Source: an uncultured Bacteroidales bacterium (GTDB lineage Bacteria > Bacteroidota > Bacteroidia > Bacteroidales > Bacteroidaceae). Taken from it: 64,000 nucleotides of DNA. The notes under the pieces are model-generated. The model did no database searches, had not been told where the DNA came from, and was given only the letters and a program-made list of their open reading frames with translations. Shown here one piece after another: positions 55,631 to 64,000 of this stretch. Position numbers and translations under genes: made by a program. The stretch covers positions 16,366 to 80,365 of the forward strand of contig CACYGK010000001.1 of assembly GCA_902774005.1 (NCBI GenBank), written 5' to 3'. The stretch's first letter is position 1. Each line of letters starts with the position of its first letter.

Positions 55631-56382
55631 ATTCTTATATTTATTCCTTCGTTCTTTAGATATTGTTTCAGACTTGGAATCGGTATCTCTCCGAAATGGA
55701 ACACGCTTGCTGCCAGAGCGGCATCGGAATGTCCGTTGATGAATGTGTCGCGGAAATGCTCTTTCTTTCCTGCTCCTCCACTGGCTATTACAGGTATGCT
55801 GAGAGAGTCGGAGAGACGACGCAGAGCTTCATCGGCAAATCCGTTCTTCACTCCGTCGTGATTCATCGAAGTGAACAGAATCTCTCCTGCACCACGTTCG
55901 TTAGCTTCTTTTGCCCAGTCAAAGAGATTGCGCTCAGTCTCTATACGTCCACCATTCAGATAGCAGTACCATCCCCGTTCTGTCTGCTTGGCATCGATAG
56001 CCACCACACAAACCTGCGAACCGAAATGCTTTGCTATCTCGTCGATAAGTTCCGGACGACGAATAGCAGCCGAATTCACACTTACCTTGTCTGCTCCTGC
56101 ATTCAAGAGGCGTTCCACATCTTTCAGTTCGTTGATACCACCACCCACGGTGAATGGAATATTTATTTCCCTTGCTATCTTTCCCACCAGTTCGGTGAAT
56201 GTCTTTCTGCCTTCGTGACTTGCGGTGATATCAAGGTAAACGAGTTCGTCAGCTCCTTGTTCCGAATAAGCCTTGCCAAGGGCAATAGGGTCACCAGCCT
56301 GTCGAAGGTTCAGAAAGTTCGTTCCCTTTACAGTCTGTCCGTCTTTTATATCAAGACAAGGTATGATTCGTTTAGCCAACAT
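55627..56382 (-). CDS. hisF: Imidazole glycerol phosphate synthase cyclase subunit
   Basis: 251 residues. A beta/alpha barrel with catalytic aspartates in [11 protein letters not shown] and VVAIDAKQ; phosphate loops VGGGI and [11 protein letters not shown]. It receives ammonia from HisH and makes imidazole glycerol phosphate and AICAR. It overlaps hisA by 11 bp. Confidence 0.97.
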   Translation of the reverse strand: MLAKRIIPCLDIKDGQTVKGTNFLNLRQAGDPIALGKAYSEQGADELVYLDITASHEGRKTFTELVGKIAREINIPFTVGGGINELKDVERLLNAGADKVSVNSAAIRRPELIDEIAKHFGSQVCVVAIDAKQTERGWYCYLNGGRIETERNLFDWAKEANERGAGEILFTSMNHDGVKNGFADEALRRLSDSLSIPVIASGGAGKKEHFRDTFINGHSDAALAASVFHFGEIPIPSLKQYLKNEGINIRI

Positions 56383-57094
56383 ATTTCTTCAGTTCTTCCA
56401 TTTTTATCCTGCCTTCGTACAGGGCTTTGCCAAACACCACAGCGGGTATTCCTGCCTTGTCGAGAGCTTCAATATCCTCAATGCAACTCACACCACCACT
56501 TGCTATCAGGTGGATGTCGGGAAACTGCTTCATTATTTCGCTGTAAAGTTCCGTAGCAGGTCCTTCCAGCATTCCGTCTTTCGAGATATCTGTACACAGC
56601 ACATTCTCAACACCTTTATTAATATATCTCTCCAGGAAAGGCATCAACTGGTCACCGGCTTCTTCCTTCCATCCGTTTATGCTTATGAGTCCGTTCTTTA
56701 CATCGGCTCCAAGTATCACTTTTGCCGGACTGTATTTCTCCAGCCATTCGCCGAACAGCTCAGGTTCTTTCACGGCAACACTGCCAACGGTAACGAGTGA
56801 CGCACCGCTTCCGAAAGCGATGTCGATATCCTCGTCTGTCTTTATACCGCCGCCGAAATCTATCACCAGCGACGTGTGGTCGGCAATTCGTTCAATAATA
56901 TTATAGTTGACGATATGTTGCGACTTCGCTCCGTCGAGGTCTACCACGTGCAGACGTCTCATTCCGTTAGCCTCCATCATCTTAGCCACCTCAAGAGGGT
57001 CATCATTATACACCTTCTTAGTGTCATAGTCGCCCTTCGTGAGTCGCACACATTTGCCTTCAATTATATCTATTGCCGGAATTATCTCAATCAT
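56372..57094 (-). CDS. hisA: ProFAR isomerase
   Basis: 240 residues. A half-barrel duplicate related to His[28 protein letters not shown], catalytic aspartate in [23 protein letters not shown]. It performs the Amadori rearrangement in step 4 of histidine synthesis. It directly abuts hisH. Confidence 0.97.
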   Translation of the reverse strand: MIEIIPAIDIIEGKCVRLTKGDYDTKKVYNDDPLEVAKMMEANGMRRLHVVDLDGAKSQHIVNYNIIERIADHTSLVIDFGGGIKTDEDIDIAFGSGASLVTVGSVAVKEPELFGEWLEKYSPAKVILGADVKNGLISINGWKEEAGDQLMPFLERYINKGVENVLCTDISKDGMLEGPATELYSEIMKQFPDIHLIASGGVSCIEDIEALDKAGIPAVVFGKALYEGRIKMEELKKYVG

Positions 57095-57685
57095 CTATAG
57101 TTCGATAAAGTTCTGTAATATACGTTCACCTACCTTGCCACTCTTTTCCGGATGGAACTGTGTAGCATAGAAATTATCCTTATGCAGGGCAGAAGAGTAG
57201 GGAAGTATGTAGTTTGTCGTTGCAATCGTAAATTCTGAAAGCGGAGCATAGAAACTGTGGATGAAATACACGAACTCGGGTCGCTCAAATCCCTTGAAAA
57301 GCGGTGATTTACAGTCCTCAATCGTGTTCCATCCCATCTGTGGTACCTTGTCCTCGTGTCTTTGAGGACAGAAACGCTTCACGTCAATATCGAAAATGCC
57401 GAGACAGTCCGTATCCTGCTCTTCCGAGTGGCGGCACATCAACTGCATTCCGATGCAGATTCCTAAAACGGGTTGCTTGAGTGAACAGATGACCTTGTCC
57501 AGTCCACGCTGGCGCAGATACTGCATAGTTGTGTCGGCCTCACCCTGACCTGGAAAAATCACTTTGTCTGCTCTCTGCAAATCCTCTGCATTGTCAGTCA
57601 GCGTAGGCTCGATCCCCAATCTTTTTACAGCATTGATAACTGAGAAGATATTACCAGCGTTATATTTTACAATTGCTACGTCCAT
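57095..57685 (-). CDS. hisH: Imidazole glycerol phosphate synthase glutaminase subunit
   Basis: 196 residues. Class I glutamine amidotransferase: oxyanion FPGQGEAD, nucleophile cysteine in LGICIGMQLM, and the His-Glu pair in ATQFHPEKSG. It supplies ammonia to HisF. It is the first his gene after tRNA-Thr. hisG, hisD, hisC and hisB are not in this window. Confidence 0.97.
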   Translation of the reverse strand: MDVAIVKYNAGNIFSVINAVKRLGIEPTLTDNAEDLQRADKVIFPGQGEADTTMQYLRQRGLDKVICSLKQPVLGICIGMQLMCRHSEEQDTDCLGIFDIDVKRFCPQRHEDKVPQMGWNTIEDCKSPLFKGFERPEFVYFIHSFYAPLSEFTIATTNYILPYSSALHKDNFYATQFHPEKSGKVGERILQNFIEL

Positions 57686-57695
57686 CTGTGTGAAG

Positions 57696-57768
<73 letters not shown>

Positions 57769-57804
57769 AACCTTTTTGGGCTTCAACCCACAAAAAATCG
57801 GTTG

Positions 57805-57812
57805 CAAAGGTA
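57805..57812 (-). promoter_or_regulatory. -7 promoter element TACCTTTG for tRNA-Thr and the his genes
   Basis: A minus-strand TAnnTTTG match 36 bp upstream of the tRNA 5' end. No other TAnnTTTG promoter is seen for the downstream his-lys genes. Confidence 0.65.
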
Positions 57813-57853
57813 AGATTTTTAATTTTAATAACAACCAATAATCAAATGTTTTT

Positions 57854-57861
57854 TAAATTTG
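57854..57861 (+). promoter_or_regulatory. -7 promoter element TAAATTTG of pyrK
   Basis: A TAnnTTTG match 31 bp before the pyrK ATG at 57893, divergent from the tRNA promoter. Confidence 0.65.
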
Positions 57862-57892
57862 CAGCTAATTACGACACGAGAACGCATTATTA

Positions 57893-58669
57893 ATGAAAAA
57901 ATTCGCAAAAGATTTGACCGTTTCGGAAGTAAGTTTTCCCAATAACCGCTACGTTCTTCTGAAACTTACCGACTCTCAGCCATTGCCCGACATCCGTCCC
58001 GGACAGTTTGTCGAAGTACTTGTTCAGGGCAGTCCGTCAACATTCCTCCGTCGTCCCATTTCCATCAACTATGTAGATAGAGAGAATAATCAGCTATGGC
58101 TCCTTGTGGCTATGGTTGGAGAAGGAACCAAGACTCTCGGACAACTCTCTGCTGGTGATAAGCTGAACCTCGTATTTCCGCTTGGCAACGGTTTCTCTCC
58201 TGTTCAGCAAACTGGTGAGGAAGTACTTCTTGTCGGAGGTGGAGTAGGTGTGGCACCATTGCTCGAATATGGCAAATACCTGAAGGCAGAGGGAGCACGT
58301 CCGTCGTTCCTGCTTGGAGCACGTACCAAGAACGACCTTCTCCTTCTCGACCTCTTCCGTTCGATAGCCGATGTCTATATCACTACTGAAGACGCTTCCC
58401 TCGGCGAAAAGGGATTTGTCACCCATCACAGCATACTCAGTGAGAAGCGTTTCGACCGTATTGCCGTCTGTGGTCCCAAACCCATGATGGTGAACGTTGC
58501 CAAATATGCCAAGCAGAATGACATCCCCTGTGAGGTGAGTCTCGAAAATATGATGGCATGCGGACTCGGAGCCTGTCTCTGCTGTGTAGAAAAGACTGTA
58601 CGAGGCAACGTGTGTGTATGTACCGAAGGTCCTGTATTTAATATAAACGACTTGACATGGCAGATATAA
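57893..58669 (+). CDS. pyrK: Dihydroorotate dehydrogenase electron-transfer subunit
   Basis: 258 residues. FAD-binding [14 protein letters not shown]-binding [13 protein letters not shown], and the 2Fe-2S ligand region [16 protein letters not shown]...CVCTEGPVF. It passes electrons from dihydroorotate to NAD. It overlaps pyrD by 13 bp. Confidence 0.96.
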   Translation: MKKFAKDLTVSEVSFPNNRYVLLKLTDSQPLPDIRPGQFVEVLVQGSPSTFLRRPISINYVDRENNQLWLLVAMVGEGTKTLGQLSAGDKLNLVFPLGNGFSPVQQTGEEVLLVGGGVGVAPLLEYGKYLKAEGARPSFLLGARTKNDLLLLDLFRSIADVYITTEDASLGEKGFVTHHSILSEKRFDRIAVCGPKPMMVNVAKYAKQNDIPCEVSLENMMACGLGACLCCVEKTVRGNVCVCTEGPVFNINDLTWQI

Positions 58670-59565
58670 GAGTAAACATAGCAGGATTGGACATGAAGAC
58701 TCCGGTCATGACTGCATCCGGCACATTCGGTTACGGACTTGAATTTGCCGACCTGGTCAATCTTTCCGATATAGGTGCAATCATCGTGAAGGGTACCACA
58801 CTCCTTCCCCGTGAAGGAAATGACTATCCCCGTATGGCTGAGACACCTTCCGGAATGCTCAATTGTGTAGGTCTTCAGAATAAAGGAGCAGAATACTTCT
58901 GTCAGCATATCTATCCTCAGATAAAAGACCTGCAAACTAACGTAATCGTTAACGTAAGTGGTTCGTCACCAGATGATTACGCTGAATGTGCTCGACTTAT
59001 AGGTGAACTTGATAAAGTACCTGCCATCGAACTGAATATCTCCTGCCCCAACGTACGTCAAGGGGGTATGGCATTCGGTGTGACTACCGACGGAGCAGCA
59101 TCCGTAGTTCGTGCTGTCCGCGCAGCTTACAGCAAACCAATCATCGTAAAACTCTCACCTAACGTAACCAATATCGCAGATATAGCTCTTGCTGTCGAAG
59201 CCGAAGGAGCCGATGCAGTATCATGTATCAACACCCTTATGGGAATGGCAATTGATATCGAGCGTCGCCGACCCAAGTTGTCGATATCTACCGGTGGACT
59301 TTCCGGTCCGGCTATCAAACCCGTTGCTGTCCGTTGTGTATGGCAAGTTGCCAAAGCAGTCAAGATTCCGGTAGTCGGACTTGGTGGTATCATGACAGCT
59401 GCCGATGCCATCGAATTCCTTATGGCTGGTGCTTCGGCAATAGAAATCGGTACGGCTAACTTTATCGACCCTGCAGTCTCTGTCCATGTTGCAGAGGGTA
59501 TAAGTGAATGGCTCGACCGTCATGGTTGCAAATCCGTACAGGAAATAATAGGACAAGTACAATGA
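58657..59565 (+). CDS. pyrD: Dihydroorotate dehydrogenase class 1B, catalytic subunit
   Basis: 302 residues. FMN/orotate motifs [45 protein letters not shown] and [29 protein letters not shown]. It oxidises dihydroorotate to orotate in pyrimidine synthesis and needs PyrK. The stop overlaps the next gene (ATGA). Confidence 0.97.
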   Translation: MADIRVNIAGLDMKTPVMTASGTFGYGLEFADLVNLSDIGAIIVKGTTLLPREGNDYPRMAETPSGMLNCVGLQNKGAEYFCQHIYPQIKDLQTNVIVNVSGSSPDDYAECARLIGELDKVPAIELNISCPNVRQGGMAFGVTTDGAASVVRAVRAAYSKPIIVKLSPNVTNIADIALAVEAEGADAVSCINTLMGMAIDIERRRPKLSISTGGLSGPAIKPVAVRCVWQVAKAVKIPVVGLGGIMTAADAIEFLMAGASAIEIGTANFIDPAVSVHVAEGISEWLDRHGCKSVQEIIGQVQ

Positions 59566-60131
59566 GAATACTCATCACCATAATCCTTGCAACTCTTTCT
59601 CTCGCATCCTCTGCCCAGACCATGCGTGAGATACTGCGGAGTGCTCCCGACACACTCGTCACACTTCTCACTCATAACAACCTCCTAGACTTTCCCGACT
59701 ATCTCGATACACAGATGTTGGCACAGGTTCGCAACCGACTCGGCGGAAACAGTGAGATGACGAAGCTGACAGATGATTACACTTTCATTCGTGTCACAGC
59801 AGTCTCCACACTCCAACTGAAACTGTTGCCTCAGTCAAAGGGAAAGGTACTGCTTTCCATCTATACCTGCAACCTCAACGACAGCGTAGCTGAAAGTCGT
59901 CTTTCGTTCTACGACACTTCGTGGAAACCGCTTCCTACGGAGCAGTTCATAAAGGTTGAGTCAGAACCGAACGTTATGAGACAATACATTGCCTCTGCCG
60001 GTGACGACCGTCTGACGGTTCATACATTCCGTCCCTTCGAACTCAGTTTCGACACTCAGACAGTTCCTGTATCACGTCAGACCGACATCCTGCTTTGGAA
60101 CAAAAAGAAATTTATCAAACAGAAACAATAA
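59562..60131 (+). CDS. DUF3256 family secreted protein
   Basis: 189 residues from the ATG that overlaps the pyrD stop; an earlier in-frame ATG would lie well inside pyrD. Signal peptide [19 protein letters not shown]. The body ([29 protein letters not shown]...) matches the Bacteroidota DUF3256 family, function unknown. The coupling to pyrD appears positional rather than functional. Confidence 0.8.
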   Translation: MRILITIILATLSLASSAQTMREILRSAPDTLVTLLTHNNLLDFPDYLDTQMLAQVRNRLGGNSEMTKLTDDYTFIRVTAVSTLQLKLLPQSKGKVLLSIYTCNLNDSVAESRLSFYDTSWKPLPTEQFIKVESEPNVMRQYIASAGDDRLTVHTFRPFELSFDTQTVPVSRQTDILLWNKKKFIKQKQ

Positions 60132-60158
60132 AATTATTAATTTTATCACAGAAAGACT

Positions 60159-61631
60159 ATGAAAGCATTAAATGCTCGCACAGCTCCTAAAAGCTCTGCA
60201 CCTGAGAGAATCATTCAGTTTGGCGAAGGTAACTTCCTTCGTGCATTCGTTGATTGGATTATCTACAACATGAATCAGAAGACCGACTTCAACTCCTCAG
60301 TTGTAGTCGTACAGCCTATTGACAAAGGTATGGTCGAGTGGCTTAACGGACAGGACTGCCTCTACCACGTTAACCTTCAGGGTCGTCAGAATGGTAAACC
60401 CGTTAACGAACTCACTCGTATCGACGTTATCAGTCGTGCACTCAATCCTTACAGCCAGAACTCTGCATTCATGGCACTTGCTGACCAGCCAGAGATTCGT
60501 TTCGTCATCTCCAACACTACCGAGGCAGGTATCGCATTCGATCCAAATTGTAAGTTCACCGATGCTCCTGCAAGCAGTTATCCGGGCAAACTGACACAGT
60601 TGCTTTATCGTCGTTTCCAGACATTCAAGGGTGATCCCAAGAAGGGACTTATCATCATGCCTTGCGAACTTATCTTCCTCAACGGACACCACCTCAAGGA
60701 GTGTATCTACCAGTACATCGAACTGTGGAAGGACGACTTCGGCAAGGACTATGCTAAATTCAAGAACTGGTTCACGAAGTACTGCTACGTATGTGCAACA
60801 CTTGTTGACCGCATCGTTCCTGGATTCCCACGCAAGGAAATCGCACAGATTCAGAAGAAAGTATGCTATGCCGACAACCTTGTAGTTCAGGCAGAGATCT
60901 TCCACCTCTGGGTTATCGAGAAACCTGAGAATATGTCTATTGCTCAGCTTCGCAAGGAATTCCCCGCAGAGAAAGCCGGACTCCACGTACTCATTGCAGA
61001 GAGCGAAAAACCATACCACGAACGTAAGGTAACACTCCTCAACGGTCCTCACACCGTACTCTCTCCAGTGGCATACCTCAGCGGTATCAATATCGTTCGC
61101 GACGCACTCCATCATCCGGTAGTTGGTAAATATATCAAGAAAGTACAGTACGACGAACTCATGCAGACTCTCAACCTGCCGATGGCAGAACTCCAGCAGT
61201 TTGCAGCCGATGTACTCGAACGTTTCGACAACCCATACGTTGACCATCAGGTTACAAGCATCATGCTCAACTCATTCCCTAAGTACGAAACCCGCGACCT
61301 GCCAGGTGTTAAGGTTTATCTCCAGCGTAAAGGTGAACTGCCGAAGGGACTTGTCATGGGACTTGCTGCTATCATCACATACTACAAGGGTGGCAAACGT
61401 GCCGACGGAGCAGAAATCGTTCCGAACGATGCACCTGAAATCATGCAGATGCTTACCGACCTCTGGGCTACCGGTGACACTCAGCGCGTAGCTGAAGGTG
61501 TTCTCGCAGCCGAGAATATCTGGAAGGAAAACCTCAACCAGACTGTTCCGGGACTCACAGCACTCGTAAAGCAGTACCTCGACCTCATTCAGCAGAAAGG
61601 TATGCTCGAGGCAGTAAAGAGCATCCTCTAA
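60159..61631 (+). CDS. uxaB: Tagaturonate reductase
   Basis: 490 residues. A mannitol-dehydrogenase-family enzyme: IIQFGEGNFLRAFVDWIIYNMN at the N-terminus, NTTEAGIAF, the catalytic region LLNGPHTVLSPVAYLSG, and YVDHQVTSIMLNSFPKYETRDLPG. It reduces D-tagaturonate to D-altronate with NADH in galacturonate breakdown. The partners uxaA and uxaC are not in the window. Together with kduI at 23725 it points to pectin or uronate use. A strong terminator follows. Confidence 0.94.
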   Translation: MKALNARTAPKSSAPERIIQFGEGNFLRAFVDWIIYNMNQKTDFNSSVVVVQPIDKGMVEWLNGQDCLYHVNLQGRQNGKPVNELTRIDVISRALNPYSQNSAFMALADQPEIRFVISNTTEAGIAFDPNCKFTDAPASSYPGKLTQLLYRRFQTFKGDPKKGLIIMPCELIFLNGHHLKECIYQYIELWKDDFGKDYAKFKNWFTKYCYVCATLVDRIVPGFPRKEIAQIQKKVCYADNLVVQAEIFHLWVIEKPENMSIAQLRKEFPAEKAGLHVLIAESEKPYHERKVTLLNGPHTVLSPVAYLSGINIVRDALHHPVVGKYIKKVQYDELMQTLNLPMAELQQFAADVLERFDNPYVDHQVTSIMLNSFPKYETRDLPGVKVYLQRKGELPKGLVMGLAAIITYYKGGKRADGAEIVPNDAPEIMQMLTDLWATGDTQRVAEGVLAAENIWKENLNQTVPGLTALVKQYLDLIQQKGMLEAVKSIL

Positions 61632-61648
61632 ACCTACACATTATATAT

Positions 61649-61681
61649 AATAATAGCCAGCCCATCGGACTGGCTATTATT
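61649..61681. terminator. Bidirectional intrinsic terminator
   Basis: A perfect 12-bp stem AATAATAGCCAG / CTGGCTATTATT with a 9-nt loop and T/A-rich flanks, between the convergent uxaB and MltF-like genes. Confidence 0.88.
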
Positions 61682-61682
61682 C

Positions 61683-61703
61683 TTTAACCTTTAACCTTTA
61701 ACC
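61683..61703. repeat. Heptamer tract (TTTAACC)3 over a stop codon
   Basis: Three perfect copies. In the minus direction they encode the last residues LKVKG and the stop of the MltF-like gene. Confidence 0.85.
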
Positions 61704-62796
61704 GATACTCCTCCCACCTTGCTCTGATACTGTTCACATAGTCATACGTCTCGCTGCCTCGGAAATAACCGTGTTGCACTTCCGGCTGATTATACATCCG
61801 TGCTTCCGACATCCTCAGCACAAAACCATCTACATTTCCCAACCATCGGTTAGGGTCCTTACCATACTTGCGTGCCAGTCGCCGTGCATCGTCCACATGT
61901 CCCGAACCTGCATTATATGCAGCCAGAATGAAATTTATTCTCTCCGACGGATTCTTTATATCGTTGTAATGTTCGTTAAGGAGTGCAATCAGTTTTACGG
62001 CACCTTTCAGATTATGCTCCGGTTCAAATACCTTATTCATCTTCACACCGACAGTCTTAGCCGTCGAAGGCATCAGCTGCATCAGTCCCATCGCACCCAT
62101 GAACGATACTGCCTCGGGGTCGAAAGCCGACTCCTGATAAGCCTGTGCAGCCAGCAGTTTCCAGTCCCATCCTATACCTCTCGAGTGCTGACGGAACAGA
62201 TGGTCATACACCGAAATCTCTCCGCGAGCCAGGTTCCTGATAGGTGCCGACACTTTCTTTCTCGGACTGTACTTCCTGCCGTTCGTACTTCTTATCTGAA
62301 TTGTTGACAGAGCAACCATCTGGTCGTTATTCTCTGCAATCCATCTTGCCAGGTTCTCAGCCAACCTCGGACATTTCCTGCTTACAGCCCATGACCTGAT
62401 TATGGTGTCAGCCCTGAAATAATCATTCTCCTCCGTCTGCATCGAATCCGGAATATTGCACACTACGATATCACCGTCACCGCTGTCCAGTCTGCGTTGC
62501 AGTTCGTCCACAGTTCGGCACACCTCAACTCTCATCTGCGTACCTATGCTTCTGGCATAGGCATCAGCCAGCATATACTGTCGTCCGAAGTGTTCGCCTC
62601 TCCATTCGAAATACGTGTCCGGACCGTACTGAGTCAGTACAATCAGTTCACCGTTCTGTTGTATTTCCTCCAGGTCGAACACCTCCTCGGCATTCGTCTT
62701 CGTCCTTTCAAACGGCGACTCCTTCTGTCTGCCTCCACACGAATAGAGTAGGGCACACAACGTCAGAATACTAATCTTCGATAATAAGTGTCTCAA
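61684..62796 (-). CDS. MltF-like membrane-bound lytic transglycosylase
   Basis: 370 residues with a lipoprotein signal (LLYSC). An N-terminal solute-binding-type domain (GELIVLTQYGPDTYFEW...GDGDIVVCNIPDS, about 45-185) and a C-terminal SLT domain with the catalytic glutamate in AAQAYQESAFDPEAVS, then GAMGLMQLMPSTA. It cleaves peptidoglycan with anhydro-MurNAc formation; the binding domain regulates activity in E. coli MltF. The start overlaps yigZ by 26 bp. Confidence 0.92.
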   Translation of the reverse strand: MRHLLSKISILTLCALLYSCGGRQKESPFERTKTNAEEVFDLEEIQQNGELIVLTQYGPDTYFEWRGEHFGRQYMLADAYARSIGTQMRVEVCRTVDELQRRLDSGDGDIVVCNIPDSMQTEENDYFRADTIIRSWAVSRKCPRLAENLARWIAENNDQMVALSTIQIRSTNGRKYSPRKKVSAPIRNLARGEISVYDHLFRQHSRGIGWDWKLLAAQAYQESAFDPEAVSFMGAMGLMQLMPSTAKTVGVKMNKVFEPEHNLKGAVKLIALLNEHYNDIKNPSERINFILAAYNAGSGHVDDARRLARKYGKDPNRWLGNVDGFVLRMSEARMYNQPEVQHGYFRGSETYDYVNSIRARWEEYRLKVKG

Positions 62797-63364
62797 TTTT
62801 CTTCAGTTTTTCCTTCATCCTTTCCGCTTCGCCCTTCCTTATGCGCAGCGTCATACGGCAATCCATATCAAAATCCTGACTCACAATCTGCGGTTCCATA
62901 TCCTTCACCACCTTCATCACCTCGTTCATCATCGGGTATTCAAACTTCACCTTCACATCCTCATCCACAGTCTTCTCTATAATCTCAGCAGCTGCAATTG
63001 CTTCGGCTGCAGCCAGACGGTAAGCCACAATCAGTCCGCTCGTTCCCAGTTTTATTCCTCCGAAATACCTTACCACGATAATCAGTATATTCGTCAGTTC
63101 ATTTGAATTTATCTGTCCCAGAATAGGCTTTCCGGCAGTTCCCGACGGTTCTCCGTTGTCGTTGGCTCTGAACTCCTTCCGTTCCGCTCCCAGCATATAA
63201 GCATAGCATACATGTCGGGCATCGTAATATTTCTTCTGATATTCAGCTACCAACGTCTTCACCTCGTCCACCGTACTTACGGGAATAGCAAAAGCGAGAA
63301 ACTTACTCCGTTTCTCGCTGTATGTGCCTTCAGCTTTCTCCTTTATGGTTCTGTATAAATCCAT
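62771..63364 (-). CDS. yigZ: YigZ/IMPACT family protein
   Basis: 197 residues. The IMPACT (UPF0029) domain has KRSKFLAFAIPV, DARHVCYAYMLG, NDNGEPSGTAGKPIL and VVRYFGGIKLGTSGLI; then a C-terminal DUF1949 domain (about 135-195). The molecular role is unclear; IMPACT proteins relate to translation and stress. It overlaps the MltF-like gene. Confidence 0.93.
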   Translation of the reverse strand: MDLYRTIKEKAEGTYSEKRSKFLAFAIPVSTVDEVKTLVAEYQKKYYDARHVCYAYMLGAERKEFRANDNGEPSGTAGKPILGQINSNELTNILIIVVRYFGGIKLGTSGLIVAYRLAAAEAIAAAEIIEKTVDEDVKVKFEYPMMNEVMKVVKDMEPQIVSQDFDMDCRMTLRIRKGEAERMKEKLKKIETLIIED

Positions 63365-63366
63365 TC

Positions 63367-63411
63367 AATACTAAATACCAAATAGTAAATAGTCCAATAG
63401 TAAATAGTAAA
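63367..63411. repeat. Heptamer tract filling the yigZ upstream spacer
   Basis: Units AATACTA, AATACCA, AATAGTA, AATAGTC, one extra base, AATAGTA, AATAGTA. It fills the 47 bp between the metalloprotease stop and the yigZ ATG. Confidence 0.85.
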
Positions 63412-64000
63412 TTACTTTATAACGAGCGCTCGTTCTATCTGGTCTTTCAGCAATGCCCAGTGAGCCTGAGTCGGAGCGTCCGTACCATTGGCATTAGCTA
63501 TCTTCGTCTTGATTCTCTTCAGTTCTCTCAGGTAATAGCCTTTCAGATTGTTTCTGCTGTTGTTATAGAGATTAATCAGTTCGCTGACGAACGTCTTCTG
63601 CAACTCCTGACGGTAGCGAGTCACCTTCTGACTGCCTGCAGCCTCCTTGAGTATGAGATTTGTGATGTCGTCAAGATAATCTCCTGCATTATACTCCGTA
63701 TTCAGTTCTGATGTGCGATATACAAGTGAGCTTGCTATGTTGCGTGCCACAGTGAACGTGATAGACTCCGTATCGTCTGTCAGTTGCGAAGCGTATGGCA
63801 CATCACGCATCCATAGAGGTTCGTTCAGAGCATGCTTGTCAATGAAGTCTATAGCCCTCTTCTGTCGCTCCTTCGGATTAAGTTCATATTTCGTACCGCC
63901 TTGAGCCTGAGTGCGGAAAGTGACATACGTACCACCGATGTTTGCCATCACATGACCCAGATAACGCATGAACTGCGAATAAATCTGATTTGCCATCCTG
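63412..64000 (-). CDS. C-terminus of a zinc-dependent metalloprotease (DUF5117/DUF4953-type), partial
   Basis: The frame is open to the right edge, so the gene begins outside the window; the ATG at 63996 is internal. The 196 visible residues (RMANQIYSQFMRYLGHVMANIGGTYV...) match the C-terminal domain of large secreted Bacteroidota zinc metalloproteases of about 800 residues. The HExxH catalytic site would lie beyond the edge. It ends ALVIK just before a heptamer tract. Confidence 0.75.
   Translation of the reverse strand, partial: RMANQIYSQFMRYLGHVMANIGGTYVTFRTQAQGGTKYELNPKERQKRAIDFIDKHALNEPLWMRDVPYASQLTDDTESITFTVARNIASSLVYRTSELNTEYNAGDYLDDITNLILKEAAGSQKVTRYRQELQKTFVSELINLYNNSRNNLKGYYLRELKRIKTKIANANGTDAPTQAHWALLKDQIERALVIK

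Overview
The window is a gene-dense chromosomal segment of a Bacteroidota bacterium, most likely Prevotellaceae or a close Bacteroidales relative. The support is: family-restricted proteins (DUF4831, DUF4348, DUF3256, DUF5687, GGGtGRT, a LolA-like chaperone next to ftsK and trxB), MKK-type lipoprotein signals, repeated matches to the Bacteroidota -7 promoter element TAnnTTTG, weak Shine-Dalgarno signals, and many short tandem repeats with a 7-bp period. No rRNA, CRISPR array, insertion sequence, phage or plasmid gene was found. One tRNA (Thr, anticodon CGT) is present. Both window edges cut through genes.

Layout. 1-9 kb: the end of a kinase/RapZ-like fusion with a 13-copy heptamer in its linker, a 600-bp non-coding region, lipoproteins and PepSY-like proteins, the GGGtGRT/NifU-like pair, and a large secreted polysaccharide deacetylase. 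9-15.3 kb (minus strand): an N-domain-less ClpB, a probably inactive S41 protease homologue, RlmH and RelA. 15.4-23.7 kb (plus): aminotransferase, LolC/E-type permease, NAD(P)H-hydrate dehydratase, DUF4831, a chorismatase/RidA-like protein, DUF4348, MurB and a metallo-hydrolase. 23.7-26.1 kb (minus): an exported KduI and an orphan galactitol-type EIIC. 26.3-38.4 kb (plus): TPR protein, RibH, TamB, FtsK, LolA-like, TrxB and a DUF5687 ABC exporter pair. 38.6-57.8 kb (minus): AguA, RNase Z, ribosomal protein S1, TatC, TatA, a Tat lipoprotein aldo/keto reductase, a polyferredoxin with an internal Tat motif, a TonB-dependent receptor, DUF362, a GH2 enzyme, LysA, LysC, an FtsE-like ATPase, HisIE/F/A/H and tRNA-Thr. 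57.9-61.6 kb (plus): PyrK, PyrD, DUF3256 and UxaB. 61.7-64 kb (minus): MltF-like, YigZ and the end of a zinc metalloprotease.

Most promising signals. First, the DUF362 / TonB receptor / polyferredoxin / Tat aldo-keto reductase / TatA / TatC run (42.5-49.1 kb) reads as one export-plus-electron-transfer module in which the translocase is encoded beside its probable substrates. Second, heptamer-period tracts recur at least eleven times, at gene borders, over stop codons, inside two signal peptides and as a frame-sensitive 13-mer in a coding linker; this resembles the short tandemly repeated repetitive sequences known from cyanobacteria. Third, three evenly spaced palindromes lie within the signal-peptide region of the GH2 gene. 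Assignments rest on reading motifs in the translated sequence; no database search was run.
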